IMG/VR virus record: IMGVR_UViG_3300031977_002582
Coordinates: 1 to 23,902 of that record
Length of the DNA: 23,902 bases
Origin: a virus
Strand: one strand, 5' to 3'
The position numbers and the translations under genes are program-made. Shown here piece after piece: positions 1 through 7,908 of the stretch. Under the pieces are notes generated by a model. That model was not told where the DNA came from. It was given only the letters and a program-made list of their open reading frames with translations, and did no database searches. How positions within the stretch are numbered: position 1 is the first letter of the stretch; each line of letters opens with the position of its first letter.

Positions 1-59
1 TGATGAAGTGTGTCGGTAACTGTGAATACTGGGAGATCGTTTTGAATTTCGATAGCCAT
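1..59 (-). CDS. Start of an unidentified gene, cut by the window edge
   Basis: An ATG on the minus strand at 59-57 opens a frame with no stop to the window edge, giving 19 residues that begin MAIEIQNDLPVFTVTD. It starts one base after the TAA of the 76-aa gene upstream, the same tight packing as elsewhere in this operon, which is the main reason to call it a gene. By position it is probably another late structural gene of the tail or baseplate. The visible piece is too short to identify a family. Confidence 0.6.
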   Translation of the reverse strand, partial: MAIEIQNDLPVFTVTDTLH

Positions 60-60
60 A

Positions 61-291
61 TTATTTCTCTAGTAATTGACGAAGGAGAGTTTTTATTTCT
101 TTCATCTCTTCCTTCATTGTTGATACTTCTTCTTCCAATCTTAGTGCATTAGATTCTTTTGACTTCCTTTTCATCTTTCTGGCACGAGCATTCTCTATTT
201 CTCTAATATTCTGATTAAGAATAGTGCCAGTGGAGGGATTCTTGACAAACCCAGGATATCCCTCTACTTTATAAAAGTTTTTCTCTGCCAT
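61..291 (-). CDS. Small coiled-coil protein (76 aa), phage structural operon
   Basis: This 76-residue protein has two parts. The N-terminal part (about residues 5-30) carries a YPGFVKNPSTGTILNQN stretch of a kind I recall from short proteins of marine T4-like phages. The C-terminal part (about residues 35-76) is very rich in Lys and Glu with heptad-spaced Leu, Met and Ile (LRLEEEVSTMKEEMKEIKTL), which predicts a coiled coil. The start overlaps the stop of the 1845-aa gene by one base (TAATG), so translation is probably coupled. The function is unknown. A coiled coil of this size could be an assembly factor or a small oligomeric virion part, but nothing in the sequence decides this. Confidence 0.8.
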   Translation of the reverse strand: MAEKNFYKVEGYPGFVKNPSTGTILNQNIREIENARARKMKRKSKESNALRLEEEVSTMKEEMKEIKTLLRQLLEK

Positions 292-3200
292 TAGATCACC
301 GCAATAGCACGGAGTGAACTAATCACAGGAGGTTGGCAAGTGTTCTTTGATCGCATAACAATCTTCAACTGGAACTTGACGAAGTCCGGAAGATCACCAT
401 CTTCTCCACCGATCAGATACGAATACTCAGGATAATTTAGTTCAAGTTCATTGTAAGTCTCGTTAGAGAACTTCGACTTGACAGGAGCAAATTCTGGATC
501 TATTCTAGTGAAGTCGATCTCATACATATCTTGATCTGCGTCTGCAGCAACCCTGTAGTAAAGATCAATATCTGCTTCCGGAGGAACATAAGCATTGACG
601 ATCACACGGATACCGTTTGCTGCCTGAGTGAGAACCACAGGTTTTGTGATATGCTTCGAAGGACCTGATCCTTCGATCGCATGAGTTTCAGGAGTAAAGT
701 AATGCGGAGTATTCGTCAAAGTTGAATTGTCCGACAGAGTGAACGGTTGATTATCAATCAAATAGTTTCTCATCACGAAGGTGTTTCTGGTCAAATCGAT
801 AATCGGTGATACATCAGCAACATACCCACTCGAGGAAAGATTCTTTGCCTTCGGTCCACCAAATGTACTGGTACTCGAGACTTTAAGATCAGCACCAATT
901 ACGATAGAAGGTGCGGCCTGTGAAGCAGGACTGACCTCATCATACTCTTGCTGGGCATTTGCTACCATTCGAGGAGACTCGAAACGATAAGGCAGGTCAG
1001 GTCTGAGTTTGATGTTCCTTCTGGTGAAGTCGAATCGAGGATCAGCAGTAGCAGTTTCGTCTACCTTAGAATAACTGTATCCCGTGATAAAATTACCAGT
1101 ATAGTTAATCGATGTAGTCGGATACTCCTGAGTCATCAAAGTCCACTTGAACTCGTCGAAGTTAAATGCAGCATTCGTGGTAACCGAATCAGCTCCGAAT
1201 ACGCCGACATCAGTGAATGATCCACTGTCGAGTTGTACAAAGTATCCAGCGATATCTGCTGAGTCAACAAGCAGGTTGTCATTCATAATCTCGTGACCGT
1301 AGACTCCACCATATGTGGAACTAGAGTCTAGACCAGTCAACTGGACTTTATCTCCCACACCCAGACCGTGTCCGACATGATTGACTCGGAATCGAGTTGC
1401 ATCAGAGTCGTCTACGGATAGTCTAGCAGTGTTGTGTCGGAATCTCGGATACTCTGCATTGAAGAAATTCGTCTGACCGGAAGACTTGAACTTAGCAGTA
1501 TGGATTCTGTATGCCATGTTTTGATTCTGCTTAGGTGTCCAAGTAGAACCATTTTGCGACAAGAATAGTGATCCAGAGGCAGGTTGCTCACTCACACGTT
1601 CGTCCGTCTTACCGAGGACGAGTCCATATGTGGTGGAGACAAATGCTTCATAATCGTCGCAATCAGCAAGCAATGTGATAGCATACTCTTCACCTGCTTG
1701 CAAGTAGACGGGTTCTTCAAATTCGAATGTGACAGGGTTACTCAATACGTCGTCAATGTCTTCTAGGTCGTTGATATTGTTGACAACATCGTAGACCTCA
1801 TCAGCATTCTTATAAACGACATATTGTGGTCCTGCTGGCCATCCAACCGGAACTCCATTTTCAACTGTACGGATCTGCATCTGGATTGGAATGGCCAGAT
1901 CATCTCCTCCTCGGTTTGCTGTCCGTGGAGCACTTCTCAAAAACACATCAACTTTAGTTACGAAGACACCAGGAATCCCGGACCTTGCGTCAACAACGAA
2001 AGACTGAGCAAGAGGATCCTTGGGAAGGTAGACATACTCCGTCGAATTCACCGTTGTTTGAGTCATGTAGGTCGACTTCTGAGACACATTAAGTGTTCCA
2101 GTCGCAAAATATTGACTCAATGCGAAAGACAATCCATTTTCAGGTTCTGGCACAGAAACATCATTTAGCAACAGAGGGACACTGCCTGTCCTAAACTTCC
2201 ATCCGATATTGTCGTAGACAGAAGGATCTGAGACTCCTCGAGGATACTTTGCTGCCTCTGCTTCTTGCTGCTCGATCCAGTTCTCCCACTCTTCAAAAGT
2301 ATTGAAAGAATTACCGGCCGGTGAGGGAACTGGAGCATTGTTGGGCAACCAGAAAGAGAAATAAATTTCCCCTTGATAATCAGAGATGAGTTGTCTATCT
2401 TCATCATCGATTAAACGAGGATGCTTTTTAATGGTTACGTCTACTTCTGGATATGCTCTGAGGTGATCATCGTTAGCAAGGTGAGTGCGGTATTCTTGTT
2501 GAGTCTCACGCAATGTCCACTGCTCGACGTTTACCCCATCGAAGAATGGCCAGTATCGAGTATTTGGTCTTAGTCCTTGTGCACGAACAAATACTTCTCT
2601 TTGTCGACAGAAAGGAACTGCATATGAAACAACTTCTTCTTCGATCTTATCGATTGAGGTAGTAGTGGTTGAAGTATATGTTGCTTGCCACGTCCATGAC
2701 TGAGTCCCTTGTGGGTCAACAGATTGCCCGTACAAGTAACTAGCTGCGTTGTAGTTATCTCCTTCATCAATCGTTTCATATTCGTAGAAATTCAGGTCAG
2801 GTAGACGATAGGTATCAGACCAAACGTCGTTGGCAGGACTAAGTTTTAGTGAACCTTCTCCTCGGAAAACATTGAATGGGTTGACATTGTACCAACCTTC
2901 TTCTTCATATGACCTTCCGTCTGAGTACCAAGAAATGACCTCGTTCACAAAGGAAGAGTCAAGCACCTCTTGATAGTCGAGGTATAAGAGATCTCCTTTA
3001 CGAACAATGTTTGATTTGTTATGACTTGTTCTGCTCGAGTAAAGATCGTCTGAATCGTACAACATTTGAACTGCTGCTTCACGGTTTTTAGAAGTCAAAG
3101 AGTGTCCAGTTTCAGAAACCTTGACCAGTCTTTCCGTGACTAAAGCGTCATCTGGCTGAAAAGTCGGTCCAGTAGAACTAGCGGTTAAAGCAAATCCTTC

Positions 3201-5828
3201 TTTGAAATCATCGATAAAGAATCCAGTCTTAGACCTGACATTACCACTTCCGTCCAATTCTACGAGGTTGATTGCCTGCTGCTCGAGGAATGAAAGAGAT
3301 ACCGTTTCTTCTAGTCGGCCGACTCGATCATTCATGCGATCGATATCAGTCATCTGGTATCTCTTGTGTCGAACCCTTTCTATCCTGAGGTCACGAGTGT
3401 TCTTTGTATTTCCTCCATAGAGGACTTGGAAAAGAACCATTTCGTTGCTCTTTGGTTGAGGTGGTTCGGGGTTTACATCCTCGACACCCTTATTGATTCG
3501 AATCTCTGGTCGGAAGTCTGCCTGATTATACCCGAGAGAAATGTTGTCTATGCGGTGATTGTACCACTGAACATCGTAGGAAACGACGTCACCGTCACGA
3601 GGAACTTCGAATCGATCGGTCGAAGCCATTGTATCTGCTTCTGGGTCCAACTTTGGTCGGAAATCCAAGTGACTACAGAGTTCCATTCTATCACCAGTTC
3701 GGGGTGAAACAAATGTCGGAATCTGTGCATATCCAAACGAATCCGTCAGCACATAAGAGTTTACAGAGAAGTAATCTCCCGTAGAACCCCAGTCAAAATA
3801 TGAGAACTTCGCATAGACTGTATTGACAGATTGCGGTAGACCTTGGGCAGAGAGAGTGACAGGACCGTAGTAGTTATCACGCTGACCACCGTCGAAGATT
3901 AACTGATCTGAAACATCCTTACCGTTGGCACTATCTGCACGAGCAGAAAGTAGTTCAATTCCGTCATAGAGATTGAACGTGAACACACCATCAGAATCTT
4001 TAGTGGTGTTGATTGCAGTTCCGTGTTTAGCAAATGTCTTGAGTTTCGGTTGAGGTGAATTCTTTTGCACATACGCAAACACAGTATACTGATCAGTGGC
4101 TCCAGATACAGTGATAGTCGCAGTTTGCGGATCAGAACTATTCAAACTAATATTAGTGGGTGCGATGTTCTCTGCTTCACCACTAGTCCTGTTAATGAAA
4201 ATCCATTGTGCCAAGTTGTCGAAACTTTCATTCGAATTGGTAGTAATATTAATCGAACTACCTGATGCAGTAGCCTGAAACTGTCGCTGTACAGAGTAAC
4301 TCAGATTGCTGATACTCTTTACCCTGCCTCCAGGAATCAGATGGAGAGATGTATTGACAACGGGGTCCTCAGCATAGAGTTGACCCGCATCAAGCATCAG
4401 TGGGACACCGTTGTCCCCACTGTAGTTGTATGGTCGGAAAGTCCTAACATCACGGAAGTTCTGCTGGGGTTCCATCGTAACATCATACAAATGCACACGG
4501 TATCCTTCACTGTCGTCTAATGTGTTGACAAGAGACTTGACACGAGCAGTACCGATTTTTGTTTGAGTTCCGTCCAACAGATCCATGTTGGTTTGATCTT
4601 GCAGAGTGTAATCAGTATTCCACAATCCTAGATAGTTTGTTGCCGAATCATAGTGAACATTCACATAGTTCTTGTAGTCTACTGTCAGCGCAGATCCTGG
4701 TTCTTCCGTGTAAGTCGTGGGTTTCTTGACCTGAATCTTCTGATCGTTGTAAAGACGCAATCGATATCCGTCAACGAATGCTGTGGGGTTAAGACCCTTA
4801 ACATCTCCAGCAACAATGAGGCCCAGAGATCCATCAGAATCTCCTGGTTGGTATCGGATGTCGAAAGGATTGGCAATAAAGTCACCACTCGTTTCTGAGT
4901 GACGAACTGCCATTCTCTTTTCAATCTGATTAAATGAGTCATCACCTTCTTTCTTGTATGTGATAACACCACCACGAACAGTTGCGAAAAGAACAAACTT
5001 GTAAGGATCTGCAGTTGCTCCTTTAGTCGTCAAATTTAGGCGAATACGATATCGGTCAGCACCAGGAGATGACAAATTAGGGACAGCACCCTGATTGTCA
5101 TACAGTGCTTCGTCATCATCGACAGTTACGATATCTTGAAGAACATCGAAACCAACGTCAGCATCGGCAGTCTCTTCGTACTTAGAAATAGCAATTAGTT
5201 GCTTGTGGGCGTAAACAAAGAAACCCTGAGTCCAGAAATTTCCAGACTGACAACCAAACAACAATCCTTTACCGACTGACTCATATTCATACGATGGTGC
5301 TTTAGTTCTGACCGTTACAGTCGCCATCCCATCCAATCCAGATATGACTTTGATATCCTGCAGTTCATCTGCTTCTGCGAAAGTTAGAGGAGTATCCTGC
5401 GTGTCAGAGTTTACTGTAGTCTGATTGTATGAACGATATGATCCATACAGAGTAGGATTGTCACCGTCGTCAGTTGCCTCTTCTGCATGAGTTACGATAA
5501 ACTGTAATCCAGAAGTGCTGGCAGTCGGAGGTCCTTGAAGAATAGTGCCGATGTAATCTTTAGCATAAGTTCCTGAAGGAAGATTCTCAAGAATTACATA
5601 GTCTGCTGCTTCAACACCAGCACCAGGAGAACCTACAGCAGCACCATCCAAAAAGATATTCTGACCGAATCGTGTGATCTGATTTTGCAGGATAGTCTGA
5701 AGTTGAGTCAGTTCTCTTGCCTGCAGAGGACGACCACTATTGAACAAAATGCGATGATATCCCGCACTGTCCGAATAGTCGTCTCTGTAGATTTCAGAGA
5801 ATGTTGTGGATGTAAATTCTTTTGGCAT
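291..5828 (-). CDS. Giant baseplate/tail structural protein with DUF4815-type N-terminus (1845 aa)
   Basis: This very large virion protein sits just after gp8, where T4 has gp9 to gp12 (fibre socket, pins, short fibres). Its N-terminus has the YHRILFNSGRPLQARELTQL block (about residues 24-43) that I recognise from DUF4815 structural proteins of marine T4-like phages. A short coiled-coil-like stretch (RMNDRVGRLEETVSLS) lies near residues 830-850. A GLRPNTRYWPFFDGVNV motif lies near 1080-1100 and a DPLAQSFVVD motif near 1270. Both of these recur in large phage tail and adhesin proteins. The rest looks like beta-rich, Asp/Ser/Thr-rich modules without cysteine clusters. GGGATTAGAATAATG gives a modest ribosome site 12 bases after the gp8 stop. 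The likely role is a baseplate-periphery or fibre-attachment protein, possibly contacting the host. The family call is from motif memory; the exact role is inference. Confidence 0.9.
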   Translation of the reverse strand: MPKEFTSTTFSEIYRDDYSDSAGYHRILFNSGRPLQARELTQLQTILQNQITRFGQNIFLDGAAVGSPGAGVEAADYVILENLPSGTYAKDYIGTILQGPPTASTSGLQFIVTHAEEATDDGDNPTLYGSYRSYNQTTVNSDTQDTPLTFAEADELQDIKVISGLDGMATVTVRTKAPSYEYESVGKGLLFGCQSGNFWTQGFFVYAHKQLIAISKYEETADADVGFDVLQDIVTVDDDEALYDNQGAVPNLSSPGADRYRIRLNLTTKGATADPYKFVLFATVRGGVITYKKEGDDSFNQIEKRMAVRHSETSGDFIANPFDIRYQPGDSDGSLGLIVAGDVKGLNPTAFVDGYRLRLYNDQKIQVKKPTTYTEEPGSALTVDYKNYVNVHYDSATNYLGLWNTDYTLQDQTNMDLLDGTQTKIGTARVKSLVNTLDDSEGYRVHLYDVTMEPQQNFRDVRTFRPYNYSGDNGVPLMLDAGQLYAEDPVVNTSLHLIPGGRVKSISNLSYSVQRQFQATASGSSINITTNSNESFDNLAQWIFINRTSGEAENIAPTNISLNSSDPQTATITVSGATDQYTVFAYVQKNSPQPKLKTFAKHGTAINTTKDSDGVFTFNLYDGIELLSARADSANGKDVSDQLIFDGGQRDNYYGPVTLSAQGLPQSVNTVYAKFSYFDWGSTGDYFSVNSYVLTDSFGYAQIPTFVSPRTGDRMELCSHLDFRPKLDPEADTMASTDRFEVPRDGDVVSYDVQWYNHRIDNISLGYNQADFRPEIRINKGVEDVNPEPPQPKSNEMVLFQVLYGGNTKNTRDLRIERVRHKRYQMTDIDRMNDRVGRLEETVSLSFLEQQAINLVELDGSGNVRSKTGFFIDDFKEGFALTASSTGPTFQPDDALVTERLVKVSETGHSLTSKNREAAVQMLYDSDDLYSSRTSHNKSNIVRKGDLLYLDYQEVLDSSFVNEVISWYSDGRSYEEEGWYNVNPFNVFRGEGSLKLSPANDVWSDTYRLPDLNFYEYETIDEGDNYNAASYLYGQSVDPQGTQSWTWQATYTSTTTTSIDKIEEEVVSYAVPFCRQREVFVRAQGLRPNTRYWPFFDGVNVEQWTLRETQQEYRTHLANDDHLRAYPEVDVTIKKHPRLIDDEDRQLISDYQGEIYFSFWLPNNAPVPSPAGNSFNTFEEWENWIEQQEAEAAKYPRGVSDPSVYDNIGWKFRTGSVPLLLNDVSVPEPENGLSFALSQYFATGTLNVSQKSTYMTQTTVNSTEYVYLPKDPLAQSFVVDARSGIPGVFVTKVDVFLRSAPRTANRGGDDLAIPIQMQIRTVENGVPVGWPAGPQYVVYKNADEVYDVVNNINDLEDIDDVLSNPVTFEFEEPVYLQAGEEYAITLLADCDDYEAFVSTTYGLVLGKTDERVSEQPASGSLFLSQNGSTWTPKQNQNMAYRIHTAKFKSSGQTNFFNAEYPRFRHNTARLSVDDSDATRFRVNHVGHGLGVGDKVQLTGLDSSSTYGGVYGHEIMNDNLLVDSADIAGYFVQLDSGSFTDVGVFGADSVTTNAAFNFDEFKWTLMTQEYPTTSINYTGNFITGYSYSKVDETATADPRFDFTRRNIKLRPDLPYRFESPRMVANAQQEYDEVSPASQAAPSIVIGADLKVSSTSTFGGPKAKNLSSSGYVADVSPIIDLTRNTFVMRNYLIDNQPFTLSDNSTLTNTPHYFTPETHAIEGSGPSKHITKPVVLTQAANGIRVIVNAYVPPEADIDLYYRVAADADQDMYEIDFTRIDPEFAPVKSKFSNETYNELELNYPEYSYLIGGEDGDLPDFVKFQLKIVMRSKNTCQPPVISSLRAIAVI

Positions 5829-5840
5829 TATTCTAATCCC

Positions 5841-7358
5841 TTAAAGGTCGATGACGATCTTGATATCTTCAGTCTGATCTTCATCTCGATCAATTTGTAA
5901 TCTGTTGTCGATAAACAGGACCTCTCCGGACCTTCCGTCGACGTCAGCATATCTCATAGCAGGAACATTCGGATCACTGTGTCCGATAATAGTGGCAGTT
6001 CCTCCTCCATTACTGAGTTGAACTGCTTCACCTGCGATAAAGTCGCCGAACCCAGTCTCTTCATTTTGATGCACCATCAACACTCGATTGGTCACATTGT
6101 TCAGTTCATCACAGCAGTCACTGTCAATGTAGACATTGTAATAGTCCAGCAATGCCACTGCTCCTGAAGTCAATCCTGTAACAGTATTATCTAGATTAGT
6201 TTTATCTTCATAGATTCCAGTGTTGACAAAAATCCTCTTCAGTGCTGTTCCACGAACACCTTTGTAATCGGAATCGCCCACAAAGTCATCCGAAGTAGCA
6301 GAGTCCTTCAATGGATTTTTGATAAGACCAACCTGACGGAAATCGTTTTTAACATTGAAAATCTTGTACTCATCACCAATGATTCGTACAGAGTACATCA
6401 TGGCAGAGGAATTGAGATCTTTACGAGGATCGTAACCAAATCCGCCTTCGTCTCGGTGAATGATTGGTCGCAATTCTGCTTCACCTGCTCCTGCCACAGT
6501 TACCCACGTCCTCTCACCATATCCTTGACCGAACTTCCAGTACAAAGAATCAGCAGAGTCCTTCATGACGACCTGATAGATTCGTCCGTTATTATCTACC
6601 CTAGCAAATGCCTGTGCTGAGTCATCAGCTTCACCATGAATACTAATTGCGGGAGGATTTAGACTGTCGTATCCTGCTCCCGAAGAGATAATTTCCATGC
6701 CCAGGATTTGTCCTGGGACTGCTGCCTGTTGAACAGCAAGTTGTGCCTGACGTGAAGCAGAAAGTTCTTCGTATCCAGCACCACCTTCATTAGAATCTAA
6801 AATTCTTTCAACTGGCAACCACTCACTGGTGAGATATCGTCTACTATTATAAGTGCCTACGTTGTAGAGGAACTTCCAAGTGTATCCATCGGGGCCTGCC
6901 TCGAAGGGGTCATATGCCACACTCGTCGGCTTGTAGATAGAGTTTCGAACAGAACCATCTGCTGCCTTGCCTTGTTGCAGGCAGACATAAACATTGTGCT
7001 CATCTGTGATCACATAATAAGGACCAACAATATCTTTGAGAGTACCAACTTCTGTGTCGGAATGATTCTTGTCACTCCAAGCAGTGTAAACAGAACCAGG
7101 AGTCCAGTTGTATCGAGGAACAACATAGGAAAGATCTAGAACTCTCTTAACTGCTTGAAGAGAACCCTGAAACTCAGCAACAGTATGATGATCCGGATAC
7201 GGAGTAACAGGAGTATCATTATCATTCGGCCATTCTTCTGAACGACCAATTCCGATGTAATAGAAATCGGAATCCTTAGTGCTGTCTAGATGATGAAACG
7301 AGGTCCAGAAGTCATCTAAGAGACCCTGCTTCCACTTGTCTGTAATTGTAGATGCCAT
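5841..7358 (-). CDS. gp8: Baseplate wedge protein gp8
   Basis: This 505-aa homologue of T4 gp8 (334 aa) is a dimeric wedge component that helps join gp10, gp7 and gp6 in the baseplate. Several landmarks line up with T4 gp8. FYYIGIGRSEEWPNDN (about residues 32-47) matches the T4 'FITFGRSEPW' segment. VVPRYNW (about 79) matches 'VIPRRDW'. GPDGYTWKFLYNV (about 155) matches the 'GDGYVWEYLFEI' segment. QVGLIKNPL and the C-terminal RSGEVLFIDNR...DQTEDIKIVIDL match the T4 C-terminus 'SGEMIYMENR...DQTEEINILFTF'. It is about 170 residues longer than the T4 protein, mainly through an insertion in the middle (roughly 190-400). A clear ribosome site, CGGAG, precedes the ATG after a 15-base gap from the upstream gene. 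Confidence 0.93.
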   Translation of the reverse strand: MASTITDKWKQGLLDDFWTSFHHLDSTKDSDFYYIGIGRSEEWPNDNDTPVTPYPDHHTVAEFQGSLQAVKRVLDLSYVVPRYNWTPGSVYTAWSDKNHSDTEVGTLKDIVGPYYVITDEHNVYVCLQQGKAADGSVRNSIYKPTSVAYDPFEAGPDGYTWKFLYNVGTYNSRRYLTSEWLPVERILDSNEGGAGYEELSASRQAQLAVQQAAVPGQILGMEIISSGAGYDSLNPPAISIHGEADDSAQAFARVDNNGRIYQVVMKDSADSLYWKFGQGYGERTWVTVAGAGEAELRPIIHRDEGGFGYDPRKDLNSSAMMYSVRIIGDEYKIFNVKNDFRQVGLIKNPLKDSATSDDFVGDSDYKGVRGTALKRIFVNTGIYEDKTNLDNTVTGLTSGAVALLDYYNVYIDSDCCDELNNVTNRVLMVHQNEETGFGDFIAGEAVQLSNGGGTATIIGHSDPNVPAMRYADVDGRSGEVLFIDNRLQIDRDEDQTEDIKIVIDL

Positions 7359-7373
7359 TGTCTACTCCGTTGC

Positions 7374-7871
7374 TTACCAAACACCTTGCAGTGCAAGGTA
7401 GTATGTTCTGTCTGCCTCTATTGTTCCGTCTGAGAAGAGAACAGTGTTTTTCGTGAATGTCCAGTTGCTATCCTGATATCTGACATACCCGTCTAGATAT
7501 TCCATGAATGTCCAGTTATCAAGTGTACCAGAGTCGAGGGCCCAGATAGACAGTTTCGTCGAGAATTGGGTGTTGACTCCAGTCGTAAATTGTTTCTTGT
7601 TTTGGTCAGTTCCGTGGATCTTAAAAGATTGGTCTGAATCAGGGTCAGTAATGAGAGCAGAAAGAGTAAATGATCCTGAATCTGCTGCGTCTTCAGAGAT
7701 ACTCTGGCAGACAAACTTGCGACCAGGAGCAACCGCTTCATCATTGTAGACATCGTCCCACAGTTGAGTGAAGTTATCGTTGATCTTGACTGCTGCGTCA
7801 CGGAGGGTATCTCCCGTTCCGTCATTTGCGACAGCACCAGTATAAAGTTCTTTCTTCGGAGGAGTAATCAT
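7374..7871 (-). CDS. Virion structural protein with 'NDGTGDTLRDAAVKINDNF' motif (165 aa)
   Basis: The N-terminus (about residues 11-38) carries a TGAVANDGTGDTLRDAAVKI motif followed by NDNFTQLW. This motif is widespread at the start of tail-fibre and baseplate-associated proteins of T4-like phages, especially marine ones. The rest (about 40-165) looks like a small beta-rich domain ending in YLALQGVW. It lies between the gp7-slot protein and gp8. It is the first gene after its own late-promoter motif, so it can be transcribed independently of the upstream wedge genes. A virion role is likely from motif and position; the exact place in the particle is unknown. No strong Shine-Dalgarno is seen (TTGAGAGAAAAGTAATG). 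Confidence 0.82.
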   Translation of the reverse strand: MITPPKKELYTGAVANDGTGDTLRDAAVKINDNFTQLWDDVYNDEAVAPGRKFVCQSISEDAADSGSFTLSALITDPDSDQSFKIHGTDQNKKQFTTGVNTQFSTKLSIWALDSGTLDNWTFMEYLDGYVRYQDSNWTFTKNTVLFSDGTIEADRTYYLALQGVW

Positions 7872-7896
7872 TACTTTTCTCTCAATATTCTAGTTT

Positions 7897-7906
7897 CTAT
7901 TTATAC
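7897..7906 (-). promoter_or_regulatory. T4-type late promoter -10 element (GTATAAATAG)
   Basis: The minus strand reads GTATAAATAG, containing the exact T4 late-promoter octamer TATAAATA. It begins within a few bases of the stop codon of the gp7-slot gene. The ATG of the 165-aa gene lies about 26 bases downstream, leaving a short leader. The identical 10-mer occurs at two other operon heads in this window. In T4 such elements are read by the gp55 sigma-like factor with gp33 and the gp45 clamp; their use here is inferred. Confidence 0.85.
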
Positions 7907-7908
7907 TC

